Shown: positions 50,808 to 59,422, counted from the stretch's first letter. The stretch: DNA of 64,000 bases from Deltaproteobacteria bacterium (GCA_016927815.1 JAFGLY010000166.1:1-64000); one strand, 5' to 3'. Notes: generated from the letters alone by a model not told the origin. A program made the numbers and translations.

Positions 50808-51362
50808 TCAGTCCTCGGTGACGACTCCGGTGGCGATGTCCACGAAGACGTGCCCAGTCGGGTGCGAGAAGGCGTACCGAACGTCCGCGATCGGCCACAG
50901 CGGGGTGTTGACCGACACGGCGTTGAAGGGCTGGAGCAGGCCGGCCTCCTCGACGATCTCGAGCGCGTCCCCGAGGTTCATGGTGCGCGGGATGGGCTCG
51001 TCCAGGACCCCGTAATAGGGGTCGACGTGGTAGATCGGCTCGGCGAAGCCCTCCGCGACGGTCCACCCGATCTCGATGCTCGAGCAGTCCGCCCCGTCGT
51101 TGGCCAGCAGGGCGAGCATCCAGGTGTCGAAGTCCTCTGCGAGGGTCGACCCCGCCGTGCCGGCTGCACCGGTCCTGCCCGCCGCGTCCAGGAGCACGGC
51201 ATCGGGCCAGGTGACCCGCGCGATGTCCTCGGCCGCGGCCATGAGGGCCAGGGCGTCGCCAGCCTGGACCGCGTCCTCGGGGTCGGAGGTGTCCTGCGAG
51301 TGGGTGTCCTCGGGGTCGGAGGTGCATCCCCCGAGCAGGAAGAGGAGGAGGAAGCGTTGCAT
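50808..51362 (-). CDS. Lipoprotein of unknown function
   Basis: 184 residues; ATG behind GGAGG. Lipobox LGGC (Cys13) then a TSDPED-rich acidic linker typical of surface lipoproteins in these bacteria, containing a duplicated segment. The remaining 140 residues show no known motif; they include LLDAAGRTGAAG and two Trp-containing strands (SIEIGWTVAEGF, NAVSVNTPLWPIADVRYAF). Convergent with the previous lipoprotein gene (10 bp). Function unknown. Confidence 0.7.
   Translation of the reverse strand: MQRFLLLFLLGGCTSDPEDTHSQDTSDPEDAVQAGDALALMAAAEDIARVTWPDAVLLDAAGRTGAAGTAGSTLAEDFDTWMLALLANDGADCSSIEIGWTVAEGFAEPIYHVDPYYGVLDEPIPRTMNLGDALEIVEEAGLLQPFNAVSVNTPLWPIADVRYAFSHPTGHVFVDIATGVVTED
51273..51324 (-). 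repeat. Duplicated 19-bp segment in a lipoprotein linker
   Basis: The 19-bp sequence gtcctcggggtcggaggtg occurs at 51273-51291 and 51306-51324, exactly 33 bp apart and in frame, giving TSDPED twice in the disordered linker after the lipid Cys. Confidence 0.8.
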
Positions 51363-51464
51363 GGGACCTCCAGGGGAGGCGCCGTCCGTGTCCCTTCGTT
51401 CCTCACCCACAGGATGTCGCGACCCGAGGCGACCGTCAACGGGAACCTGCCCTGGCAGGAGCCT

Positions 51465-51983
51465 CTACGGTTCGTCCAAGGCCTTGCGGCGGGCGTACCG
51501 GAACACGCAGGCCACCTGGTCGGCGGTTTCGGGCCCACAGCCCCGCACGTCCCGGAAGACCCGGATGGCCTCGCCGGGCTTCAGCCCGGCCCGGACCAGC
51601 ACGCATGCAGCGAACAGGCCGGTGCGGCCGCACCCGGCGACGCAGTGGACGAAGGCAGGTTCGCCTGCGAGGAGGCCCCGATCCACCTGCTCCACCGCAG
51701 CGTCGAAGAAAGCCTCTTCCGAGGGGATGCCGCCGTCCTCCATCGGGACGTGCAGGAAGTCCCGGCCGAAGCGGGTGCGCGCTGCCGGGAGGTAGCCGGC
51801 GAGGTTCCACAGGTCTTCGAGATCCTCGGAGGGGACCAGGCAGACCAGCCGCCGCACGCCCTGGTCCACGAGACGGTCGAACTCGGAACCCAGGGCCTCG
51901 GGATGGCGCCAACCCGGCAGGTGCCCGGCGAGCAGCGGTACGGGCCGGCCCGGAATCCGCAGGAGAGACGGCGTTGGGTGCAC
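51465..51983 (-). CDS. Dual-specificity/tyrosine phosphatase-like protein
   Basis: 172 residues from a GTG that directly abuts the stop of the upstream small gene. The cysteine-dependent phosphatase signature HCxxGxxRTG is complete: HCVAGCGRTG with nucleophile Cys114 and Arg120. A preceding MEDGGIP (Asp83) stands where the general-acid loop is expected. No signal peptide: a cytosolic protein phosphatase is likely, possibly acting on phosphotyrosine or an inositol/nucleotide phosphate. Substrates unknown. Confidence 0.85.
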   Translation of the reverse strand: MHPTPSLLRIPGRPVPLLAGHLPGWRHPEALGSEFDRLVDQGVRRLVCLVPSEDLEDLWNLAGYLPAARTRFGRDFLHVPMEDGGIPSEEAFFDAAVEQVDRGLLAGEPAFVHCVAGCGRTGLFAACVLVRAGLKPGEAIRVFRDVRGCGPETADQVACVFRYARRKALDEP

Positions 51984-52187
51984 CTATCTCTTGGCCTGCG
52001 CGTTGGCCTGGAGGGCGGCGAGGATGTGGCAGATCCACCCCAGGAGCCCTCCGGATCCGAGCCACAGGCCGGGCGTCACGATGAGCCAGAAGATGCCCCA
52101 CACCCAGTGACCGGTGTAGAACTGACCCACCCCGGGTACGAGCAGGCTCAGCACGGCGGCGAGAGCGGGGTCCTTGGCGGAACGCAT
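51984..52187 (-). CDS. Small TM2-like membrane protein
   Basis: 67 residues, ATG behind AGGAGG. After a short basic tail come two membrane helices: LAAVLSLLVPGVGQFYTGHWVWG and FWLIVTPGLWLGSGGLLGWICHIL. This is the layout of TM2-domain and related tiny membrane proteins (with the PGxGQFYxG motif). It is followed immediately by the phosphatase gene, suggesting co-transcription. Function unknown. Confidence 0.8.
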   Translation of the reverse strand: MRSAKDPALAAVLSLLVPGVGQFYTGHWVWGIFWLIVTPGLWLGSGGLLGWICHILAALQANAQAKR

Positions 52188-52309
52188 GGCACCTCCTGTC
52201 CGGGCAAGGCGGACCGGTCCTACGACCGGAGCGTCCTGCGTATTGCCTTCCCGCGTCCGGCGCCGCCCAGCCCATGCCGGCATCCGGGGACGGCGATAGG
52301 CAGGGCGGG

Positions 52310-54043
52310 ATGTTCGTCCTGGGCCTCTCAGCCTTCTACCACGACAGCGCCGCCGCCCTCCTGCGCGACGGCGAGTGGGTGGGCGCCGCGAACGAGGAGC
52401 GGTTCACGAGGGTCAAGCACGATGCCGGCCTTCCGGTCCAGTCCATCCGGTACGTGCTCGCCGAGGCCGGAATCCGAGCCTCGGATCTCACGGCAGTGGC
52501 GTTCTACGACAAGCCGATGCGCAAGTTCGAGCGCCTGATGGCCTCCCAGGTCCACCACTTCCCCCGTGGGGCGCGCTCGCTCCTCCACGGCCTCCCCAAC
52601 TGGGTGACCACCAAGCTCAGGCTCCCAGCCCTGCTCAGGCGGGAGTTCGACTACCGGGGCCCCATCCTCTACGCGGACCACCACCTCTCGCACGCCGCGA
52701 GCGCCTTCTACTGTTCGGGTTGGGAGGAGGCCTCGATCCTCACCGTGGACGGGGTCGGCGAGTGGTCCACCGCCACGTGGGGCACCGGCAGGGGCCTCGA
52801 CATCGCACTCCAGGGCGAGATCCGGTTCCCCCACTCGCTCGGCCTCCTCTACTCGGCGTTCACCTGGTATCTCGGCTTCAAGGTCAACAGCGCCGAGTAC
52901 AAGGTCATGGGACTCGCGCCCTACGGTGAGCCTCGGTACGTGGATCGGATCCGGCAGATGATCCAGGTGGCGCCCGACGGGTCCTTTCGCCTCGACATGC
53001 GCTTCTTTGAGTGGGACCACGCGATGCGGATGTGCAGCCCGTCCTTCGAGGCCCTGCTGGGCCAGCCCCCGCGGTCGCCGGAGGGAGGCCGGCTCGAAGC
53101 CTTCCACAAGGACGTGGCACGCTCCCTCCAGGAGGTCGTGGACGACGTCATGGTTCGTCTCGCCACCGGGATCGTGCAGCGGACGGGGATTCCGCGTCTA
53201 TGCCTGGCGGGGGGCGTCGCCCTGAACTGCGTGTCCAACGGACACATCCTGCGCCGCGCGCCCGTGGAGGACCTCTACGTACAGCCCGCGGCCGGCGACG
53301 CGGGAGGCGCCATGGGATCGGCACTGTGGGCCTGGCACGCGCTCCTCCGGAAGCCTCGCCTCCCTCGGTTGCCCACGGTCTACCTGGGTCCGGGCTTTAC
53401 GGACGTCGAGATCCGGACGGCCCTCGACCACCACGGCGCGGTGTACCGTCGGTGCGAACGGCAGGAACTCCTCGACGCCGTGGCAGACCGCATCGATCGC
53501 AGGCGCGTGGTCGGCTGGTTCCAGGGACGCATGGAGTGGGGCCCGCGGGCGCTCGGTCACCGCTCCATCCTCGCGGATCCCCGCGACCCCGAGATGCGCG
53601 ACACGCTCAACTGGAAGATCAAGAAGCGCGAGGGATTCCGGCCTTTTGCCCCGACCGTGCAGGAGGAGCGGGTCGAGGAGGTTTTCGACCTGGACCGGCC
53701 TTCCCCCTACATGCTGCTGGTCGCCCAGGTGAAGCCCCACATGGCTCTACCGGCCATCACCCACGTGGACGGATCGGCCCGCATCCAGACGATCCGACGT
53801 GACGACGATCCTCTCTACTACGATCTCGTCGAGACGTTCCGCCTGCGGACCGGGTGCCCGGTGGTCGTGAACACCAGCATGAACGTGCGCGGGGAGCCCA
53901 TCGTGTGCACACCCGAGGAGGCCTTCCTGTGCTTCATGCGCACGGCCATGGACGACCTCGCGATCGGCCCTTTCCTCCTGGCACGGGAGGACCAGCCGCA
54001 CCTCCTTCTTCCCGAGCCCGAGGCTGTCTTCGGATTGGACTGA
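52310..54043 (+). CDS. Carbamoyltransferase, NodU/CmcH family
   Basis: 577 residues. Such enzymes move a carbamoyl group from carbamoyl phosphate via carbamoyl-AMP onto sugars, antibiotics or lipids. The N-terminal Kae1-like domain begins GLSAFYHDSAAALL and includes HHLSHAASAFYCSG and DGVGEWSTATWG. The mid-region carries LAGGVALNCVSNG and the C-terminal half QGRMEWGPRALGHRSILADPR, as in TobZ/NodU. Other open frames start 12 codons upstream without a ribosome site. No surrounding sugar or secondary-metabolite genes, so the acceptor (often a surface polysaccharide) is unknown. Confidence 0.9.
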   Translation: MFVLGLSAFYHDSAAALLRDGEWVGAANEERFTRVKHDAGLPVQSIRYVLAEAGIRASDLTAVAFYDKPMRKFERLMASQVHHFPRGARSLLHGLPNWVTTKLRLPALLRREFDYRGPILYADHHLSHAASAFYCSGWEEASILTVDGVGEWSTATWGTGRGLDIALQGEIRFPHSLGLLYSAFTWYLGFKVNSAEYKVMGLAPYGEPRYVDRIRQMIQVAPDGSFRLDMRFFEWDHAMRMCSPSFEALLGQPPRSPEGGRLEAFHKDVARSLQEVVDDVMVRLATGIVQRTGIPRLCLAGGVALNCVSNGHILRRAPVEDLYVQPAAGDAGGAMGSALWAWHALLRKPRLPRLPTVYLGPGFTDVEIRTALDHHGAVYRRCERQELLDAVADRIDRRRVVGWFQGRMEWGPRALGHRSILADPRDPEMRDTLNWKIKKREGFRPFAPTVQEERVEEVFDLDRPSPYMLLVAQVKPHMALPAITHVDGSARIQTIRRDDDPLYYDLVETFRLRTGCPVVVNTSMNVRGEPIVCTPEEAFLCFMRTAMDDLAIGPFLLAREDQPHLLLPEPEAVFGLD

Positions 54044-54132
54044 CGCGCGCCTCCTCCTCCCGGGCCCCGCACCCCCTCGGCGCGTCTCTCCGGATGCCCG
54101 GACGGGGAAGGGGGCCATGGGGTCCGGTCGGT

Positions 54133-55371
54133 TCAGCCCCTGGCTGCGCCCGTGGCGTGTTCGCCCCGGAGTTCGCCTGAGCCCTCGAGATCGGCCAGGG
54201 AGGTTTCCAGGGCGGCCAAGGGATCGGAAGGCAGGGCCGCCCGAGCCGAGGCGACGGCCCGGGCGGCCGCGGGATCGAGGAAGCGCCCGAGACGGGGCGT
54301 GACGGTCTGGAGGAGGTCGATCGAGGGAAACAGGCCGGCCCGGGCGATGCCCTCGTTCAGGACGATCTCGGTTCCGGCGGTGGGCCGGAAGGCGTCGGCG
54401 AGGGCATCGTCCAACCGGCTCTGAGGGTGCGTGGTCACCGCCGCCACGACCGTCACGGCTCCGGCTCCCTCGAGCCGGCGCGCGGTGGCCAGGAGGCGCC
54501 GGGGTCGAGTGAGCGCACTCGGAGACAGGTCCTGGCCGAGTTCGCCGTTCAACTCGCCGGAGGCTCGGGCCAGCGAGGTCAACGAGTCGACCAGCAGGAC
54601 GACCGAACGACCCGCCTCGGCCAACCGGCGCACGCGCTCGATGGTGATGTCGGCGGCCTGCACGTGGCGAGAGGCATCCTCGTCGAACGTGGTCGCCACG
54701 ACCTCAGAATCCGCGGCCTCGCGGATCTCGGATACCTCCTCGGGCCTGGCGCCGATCAAGAGGAACACCCGCACGATCTCGGGCTGGCCCAGGCGCATCC
54801 CGCGGGCCACCTCCAGGAGGAGGGAGGTGGCACCCGTTCGAGGAGGGGCCAGCACGAGGGCGCGATCTCCCAGTCCCACCGGGGCGAAGCGATCGAGCAT
54901 CCGGCCTCCGGGGCCCCCGCGTCCGAGGTGGAGCGGCCGGTCGGGAGGAAGCGCAGGGAGGTGCTCGAACACAATCGGCCGAGGGCGGACCTCCGGGTCG
55001 ATGCCGTTGACCCGCTCGACCTTGTAGAGGGCCAGGTACCGTTCGGTTTCCTTCGGGGAGCGGACGCGACCCTCCACCACGTCGCCGGTGCGGAGGTGGA
55101 AGCGCCGGATCTGGGAGGGAGAGACATAGATGTCGTCCGCACCCGGCAGGTAGGACGCCGCGGCGGTGCGGAGGAACCCGAAGCCGTCGGGAAGGGTCTC
55201 GAGAACGCCCTCGCCGCGGAACATGGCGCCGCGTTCGAGGCTGTGGGTCAGCACCTGGAACACGAGCTCCTGGCGGGACAGGCTCGTGGGGCGTTCGATC
55301 CCGAAGCGCTCGGCTGCCTGGACGAGATCCGCGGTGGACCGGGAGCGGAGGTCGAGGAGGACGCTGTCCAT
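54133..55371 (-). CDS. Rho-like protein lacking ATPase residues
   Basis: 412 residues, nearly the length of transcription terminator Rho. The N-terminal helical domain and the RNA-binding cold-shock fold are highly conserved (GVLETLPDGFGFLRTA, DDIYVSPSQIRRFHLRTGD). In the motor domain the P-loop PPKAGKT reads PPRTGAT (Ala181 for the catalytic Lys), DERPEEV reads GARPEEV (Gly207-Ala208 for the Asp-Glu pair that activates water), and DSITRLAR reads DSLTSLAR (Ser266). The Q-loop is degenerate and the end of the protein is unrelated. It should bind RNA but not hydrolyse ATP. The frame is intact, and codon use matches the neighbours. It may regulate or poison true Rho. Confidence 0.88.
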   Translation of the reverse strand: MDSVLLDLRSRSTADLVQAAERFGIERPTSLSRQELVFQVLTHSLERGAMFRGEGVLETLPDGFGFLRTAAASYLPGADDIYVSPSQIRRFHLRTGDVVEGRVRSPKETERYLALYKVERVNGIDPEVRPRPIVFEHLPALPPDRPLHLGRGGPGGRMLDRFAPVGLGDRALVLAPPRTGATSLLLEVARGMRLGQPEIVRVFLLIGARPEEVSEIREAADSEVVATTFDEDASRHVQAADITIERVRRLAEAGRSVVLLVDSLTSLARASGELNGELGQDLSPSALTRPRRLLATARRLEGAGAVTVVAAVTTHPQSRLDDALADAFRPTAGTEIVLNEGIARAGLFPSIDLLQTVTPRLGRFLDPAAARAVASARAALPSDPLAALETSLADLEGSGELRGEHATGAARG

Positions 55372-55618
55372 GGACGGTGGCGCGGGGGGGAGGCGCAGGG
55401 GGGACGAGGGGAGGAAGACGCGTATCATCCCACCGCGCAGGGCGCCCGTCGAGGGCGTTCCCCGGCTGGAGTGACCCCACCTTCGGTGCACCCGCGGAGA
55501 GGGCGGCGCGGCCGGGCCGCCAACGATGCCGCCCGACCCCTGCCCGTCGCACCTTCAGCCGTTCCGCGGCCTGTTCACGTTTCGAAAGGGGGCAACGCGG
55601 TGCGTTCCCCAAAACGGG

Positions 55619-56107
55619 TCACCTGCGGCGGCCGCCCTCCCCAGGACGGGGGGTGCCGTGCGAACCGGACAGCCACCTTCTCAGCGCTTCGAGTTCGGGG
55701 TTTCGGGGAAAGCGGACCCGCGCGATCTCCAGCACGGCGCGGGCCAGGTCCTCCTGGTCGCGGGAGGCGAGCTTGCGGACCTCCTGCGAGAGCGCGTAGG
55801 GGTCCGAAGCCAGGCCGCTGGCCAGGGCCCGGGGCGTCTGGTGGTTCTGACGGCGTGCGAGGCAGACGGCACGACGGGCGGCGCGTGCCCGTTCCCCGAG
55901 CACGGAGAGGGACGCGCTCACGTCCGCGGGGATGCGATCGGGCACGTCGGCGGTGAGGGCCTCGGCCACGTCGGCGAGGTGGGGATCCCCCAGGTCGAGG
56001 CACAAATCCAGCGCGAGTCCAGCGGCCTCCACGCGGGAGCGGTGGTCCCGGGGGTCGGCGGCAACCGCGGAGAGCAAGGTTCCGAGTGCGTTTCGGGAGG
56101 TGTCCAC
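55619..56107 (-). CDS. Helical protein of unknown function
   Basis: 162 residues from a GTG at 56107 behind AGGAGG. Almost entirely alpha-helical with a repeated Leu/Ala/Arg rhythm, perhaps a TPR/HEAT-like repeat array (VAAGLALDLCLDLGDPHLADVAEALTAD, then LARRQNHQTPRALASG). No catalytic motif. Upstream of the Rho-like gene on the same strand but separated from it by 247 bp; a functional link is not shown. The 247-bp spacer (55372-55618) has no gene I can support; a weak TGATAC -10-like element is near 55430. Confidence 0.6.
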   Translation of the reverse strand: MDTSRNALGTLLSAVAADPRDHRSRVEAAGLALDLCLDLGDPHLADVAEALTADVPDRIPADVSASLSVLGERARAARRAVCLARRQNHQTPRALASGLASDPYALSQEVRKLASRDQEDLARAVLEIARVRFPRNPELEALRRWLSGSHGTPRPGEGGRRR

Positions 56108-56200
56108 GACGAACCTCCTGCAGCGCCGGAATCTCGAGGGGCCTCGGGTTAGGGCTTCGTGCCGATTGACGAGCGCCCTGGGCGCCGCGCAGGGTTCGAC

Positions 56201-58345
56201 ATGGATCCTACGACATCCGACGCCTTTGGGAGGATGCAGGCCCGCGTGGCGGCGCTCTCCCCCCGCGACGCCCCGACCCGCATCTCCGGGCTCAAGCGCG
56301 AGATCGAGCGTCACAACTACCTTTATCACACGTTGGACGCTCCGGAGATCCGCGACGAGGACTTCGATCTCCTGTTCGCGGAGCTCGAGGCCCTGGAGGC
56401 GCGTTTCCCCGATCTGGCGTCCCCGGACAGCCCGACGCGGAAGGTGGGGGGCACGGTGCTCGAGGCGCTCGTGAGCGAGCCCCACGAGACCCCCATGCTC
56501 TCCCTCGACCTCCACTACGTGGACGCCTCGTGGGACGATCCAGACATCCACCCCCACTGGATCCACGTCTTCAACCGGACCCTGCACGAGAACCGGGAGG
56601 GATTTCTGGGGGACGAGATGCCCGAGGTGGTCCGGTTCGTCGCCGAGCCCAAGCTGGACGGTCTGGCCATCGAGTGCCTCTTCCGGGACGGCGCGTTCGT
56701 CAAGGCCCGCACCCGAGGCGACAAGGTCGTGGGGGAGGTCGTCACCCACACGGTCGGGACGGTGCGGAACCTGCCCCGGAGGCTGGCGGGTCCCGCGCCC
56801 GGACTCGTGGTCGTACGCGGTGAACTGGTCCTCCCCAAGGCCGATTTCGGACCCTGGAACGACCGACGGGTGCAGAGGGGCGAAGCGCCGTTCGACAACA
56901 CCCGCAACGCCGCGGCGGGCGTGGTCCGGCAGCTCGACGCCCGCGCCGCCCGGGATGCGCCGCTGCGGTTCTACGCCCACTCCCTGGGTGCCTGGGAAGG
57001 GGAGGGGGAGCCGGACAGCGAGTGGGCCGTGATCCAGGCCTTCGAGGCGTGGGGGTTCGCCACGACCGGGCACGAGCAACCCTGCGAGGGGGTCCGCGAG
57101 GTGATCGACTACGTCCGATCCTACCGCGCTGGAAGGGCAGGGTTCCCGTTCGACACCGACGGCGTGGTCGTGAAGATCGACGACCGCACGTTGCAGCGCC
57201 GGATGCCCGACAAGGAGGGTCGGAGCCCCCGGTGGGCGCGGGCGTTCAAGTTCCACCAGCGGCCCGAGACCACCGTGCTCCGGGCCGTGGAGTTCTCGGT
57301 GGGGCGCACCGGCGCGGTCACGCCGGTGGCCCATCTCGATCCCGTGCGGGTTCACGGGGTCACCGTCTCCCGGGCCACCCTCCACAACGCCGCGCAGATC
57401 GAGCGCCTCGACCTGCGCTTGGGAGACACGGTGGAGGTCGTCCGGGCAGGGGACGTGATCCCTCGGGTCGCCCGGGTGGTGCCGGACTCCCTCCACGCCA
57501 TGCGCCCGCCGATCGTCTTTCCCACCCGGTGCCCCTCCTGCGGCGCACCTCTGGTCCGGGACGTGGACGCATCCACCGGTGAAGCCGATGCCGTGGCTCG
57601 CTGCCCCGACACACTCTCCTGCCCGGCCCAGATCCGGACCACCCTGGAGCACTGGGGCAGCCGCGGCGCCCTGGCCATCGACGGCCTCGGTGAGCGGTTG
57701 GTGGACCAGCTCGTCTCCACGGGCATGGTGGTCCGGCCGTCGGATCTCTACCACCTGGACCGCGACGCCCTCGCGGCCCTGGACCGGATGGGGCCCAGGT
57801 CCGCGGACAACCTGCTCGCTGCCATCGAGGCCAGCAAGAACGCCCCCTTGGGTCGGGTACTCTACGCCCTCGGCATCCGGCACGTGGGCGAGGCCACCGC
57901 GCGTGACCTCGCACGCGCCATGGGCAGCCTCGACCGCTTGATGGCCGCCACTCTGGACGACCTGGCCCAGGTCAAGGCGCTGCGGGGCGATGCAGCCTCT
58001 TCGGTCGCCGACTTCTTCGCCCGGCACGACGTCCGCCAGGAGATCGAGCGCCTGAGGAAGGCCGGGGTTCGGTTCCCGGACGAGATCGTTTCGGTCCCCG
58101 ACCGGACCGAGGGCACCCTGGCGGGCCGGACGTTCGTGCTCACGGGCACACTGTCCGCGCCCCGCGAGGTCTTCGCCGCCCGGATCGAGGCGGCGGGTGG
58201 CCGCGTGGCCGACTCGGTCTCGAAGCGGACGAGCTACCTGGTCTCGGGGGACGCCTCCGGGTCCAAGCTCCAGAAGGCCCTGGACCTGGGCGTACCCGTG
58301 CTGGACGAGGCGGCGCTGCGCGCCCTGCTCGAGGGGATCGAGTAG
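56201..58345 (+). CDS. ligA: NAD-dependent DNA ligase
   Basis: 714 residues from an ATG at 56201; an upstream GTG at 56159 lacks a better site. Seals nicks in DNA replication and repair. Adenylation motif EPKLDG with active Lys151, OB domain, four-cysteine zinc finger (CPSCGAPL...CPDTLSCPAQ), helix-hairpin-helix repeats and a C-terminal BRCT domain (LAGRTFVLTGTLSAPR...LQKALDLGVPVLDE). Complete and typical. An insertion near residue 105-140, before the active site, is slightly longer than in E. coli. Divergent from the helical protein gene. Confidence 0.95.
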   Translation: MDPTTSDAFGRMQARVAALSPRDAPTRISGLKREIERHNYLYHTLDAPEIRDEDFDLLFAELEALEARFPDLASPDSPTRKVGGTVLEALVSEPHETPMLSLDLHYVDASWDDPDIHPHWIHVFNRTLHENREGFLGDEMPEVVRFVAEPKLDGLAIECLFRDGAFVKARTRGDKVVGEVVTHTVGTVRNLPRRLAGPAPGLVVVRGELVLPKADFGPWNDRRVQRGEAPFDNTRNAAAGVVRQLDARAARDAPLRFYAHSLGAWEGEGEPDSEWAVIQAFEAWGFATTGHEQPCEGVREVIDYVRSYRAGRAGFPFDTDGVVVKIDDRTLQRRMPDKEGRSPRWARAFKFHQRPETTVLRAVEFSVGRTGAVTPVAHLDPVRVHGVTVSRATLHNAAQIERLDLRLGDTVEVVRAGDVIPRVARVVPDSLHAMRPPIVFPTRCPSCGAPLVRDVDASTGEADAVARCPDTLSCPAQIRTTLEHWGSRGALAIDGLGERLVDQLVSTGMVVRPSDLYHLDRDALAALDRMGPRSADNLLAAIEASKNAPLGRVLYALGIRHVGEATARDLARAMGSLDRLMAATLDDLAQVKALRGDAASSVADFFARHDVRQEIERLRKAGVRFPDEIVSVPDRTEGTLAGRTFVLTGTLSAPREVFAARIEAAGGRVADSVSKRTSYLVSGDASGSKLQKALDLGVPVLDEAALRALLEGIE

Positions 58346-58378
58346 GCGGTCCCCCATGGAAACCCAGAGGACGCGGCG

Positions 58379-58585
58379 CTACCGGGTCGTGCCGAGGCTG
58401 CCGATCTTGCCGCTGTCCAGCATCTCCTTCACGTCGTCGGCGAGGGATCTCACCCCATCCTGGAAGCTGGGGATGAAGATGTAGGCAGCGGCCACGATGG
58501 CGATGACGATCACCGAGATGAGAAGCATGTACTCGACGGTGCTCTGGCCTCGATCCTCGCGGGCCAGGCGGGTGAGGACGCGCAT
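58379..58585 (-). CDS. Flp-type pilin
   Basis: 68 residues, ATG with GGAG 8 bp upstream. The short leader ends in Gly13 and the mature protein begins QSTVEYMLLISVIVIAIVAAAY, with the Flp hallmark Glu +5 and Tyr +6. Flp pilins assemble thin type IVb (Tad) pili that aid adhesion. No tad secretion genes (rcpA, tadA-G) or TadV peptidase occur in the window, so the machinery must lie elsewhere. A sigma-54-type promoter precedes it. Convergent with ligA. Confidence 0.92.
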   Translation of the reverse strand: MRVLTRLAREDRGQSTVEYMLLISVIVIAIVAAAYIFIPSFQDGVRSLADDVKEMLDSGKIGSLGTTR

Positions 58586-58639
58586 GGGAGGCTCCGGGGT
58601 GACGGGGATGGGGGGAGGGGAATCCGCATGGAATCCCAG

Positions 58640-58656
58640 GGCAAGGAGCATGCCAT
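58640..58656 (-). promoter_or_regulatory. Sigma-54 (-24/-12) promoter of the Flp pilin
   Basis: On the minus strand ATGGCATG-CTCC-TTGCC closely fits the RpoN consensus, with GG (58653-58654) and GC (58641-58642) exactly 10 bp apart. The sequence is very similar to the gsp promoter, including TGGCATGC. Transcription would start near 58630, giving about 45 nt of leader with the GGAG ribosome site. It lies in the 264-bp non-coding spacer upstream of the pilin gene. Confidence 0.75.
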
Positions 58657-58753
58657 CGGTCGAGGGAACGCGAGGGCGGCAGGGAGAAGGGCCTGTCTCC
58701 TTCTTTCGGGCCCGATCAAAACGGCCGGGGGGGGCCCCGGGAAATGCCCCGTG

Positions 58754-58800
58754 CCTGCCCCAGGCAGGTGCGGCGGTGCGGCAACGCTGTCGCGGTGACA
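58754..58800 (-). promoter_or_regulatory. Palindromes upstream of the flp promoter
   Basis: A perfect CCTGCC-CCA-GGCAGG inverted repeat (58754-58768) and TGTCG-CGG-TGACA (58788-58800, near-palindromic) lie 100-145 bp upstream of the -24 element, where activator-binding sites are expected. The arm order of the second differs from the gsp sites. The rest of the spacer 58586-58849 contains no gene I can support. Confidence 0.4.
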
Positions 58801-58849
58801 TGGATCGAAAGGTCCGTGGCCGTCGGAAGCGTCGAGGATCGCGGGAACC

Positions 58850-59392
58850 CTACACCGCCCTGGCCGGAACGGGCTTGCCCCGCACGAGGACCACGCGGGC
58901 GTCCTCGGGGCCCGTGACCTCCACGGGGGATCCGGCGTGCTCGACGCCGACCTTCCAACGGCGGGCTCCGTCCGGAACCGTGCCGTCCGTGCGGACGAAC
59001 CCGGGCAGAGTTCCGCGGCGCCACCGCTGGTAGTGCGGAGAGCAGAACCCCTTGGACCGATAGACACCGCCACAACCCGGAACCTGGCACACGGCTCCGT
59101 CGGCGGACTTCGCCGGGGTGGAGGAGACGGCCGGACGCGCATCCCGGGAACGGGCTTCCGCCAGGGCGTGCGCGGTTTCCTCGGCGTGGTGCTCCAGCGT
59201 CGCGATGCGTTGCTCGAGCGTCGCGGTCCGTTGCTCCAGTTCCTGGAACCGGCGGCGGAGCGCCTCCACCTCGCCCGAGGAGACGAGGTCCTGGTCGTGG
59301 AGCACGTCGACGACGACGGTACGGATGCGCTCCTCTACGAGGTTCCTCGCCGGGCCGGAAACCACCTGGGTGAGACGTTCGCGCAGGGTCAC
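58850..59392 (-). CDS. Coiled-coil protein with a C-x4-C-x9-C-x2-H zinc motif
   Basis: 180 residues. An N-terminal helix (residues 1-35), a heptad coiled coil (about 38-82: EVEALRRRFQELEQRTATLEQR) and an Ala/Ser-rich linker precede a single zinc-ribbon-like motif: C102-x4-C107-x9-C117-xx-H120, in the form CxVPGCGGVYRSKGFCSPHYQRWRRG. This motif is known from many phage and bacterial DNA-associated proteins (C..GC..... K G.C..HY.R.RRG) where its role is undefined. A trailing 50-residue beta segment follows. Its neighbours are the flp pilin and a TetR operon. Function unknown. Confidence 0.72.
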   Translation of the reverse strand: MTLRERLTQVVSGPARNLVEERIRTVVVDVLHDQDLVSSGEVEALRRRFQELEQRTATLEQRIATLEHHAEETAHALAEARSRDARPAVSSTPAKSADGAVCQVPGCGGVYRSKGFCSPHYQRWRRGTLPGFVRTDGTVPDGARRWKVGVEHAGSPVEVTGPEDARVVLVRGKPVPARAV

Positions 59393-59422
59393 TGAAACCT
59401 CCGTAAAAGGGAGAGAAGACGG

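Noticed and set aside
54829-54831. Sequencing error as the cause of the Rho P-loop change
   Set aside because: Several independent motor motifs are changed (P-loop, DERPEEV, Arg of DSITRLAR, Q-loop) while the frame stays open, which a single error cannot explain.
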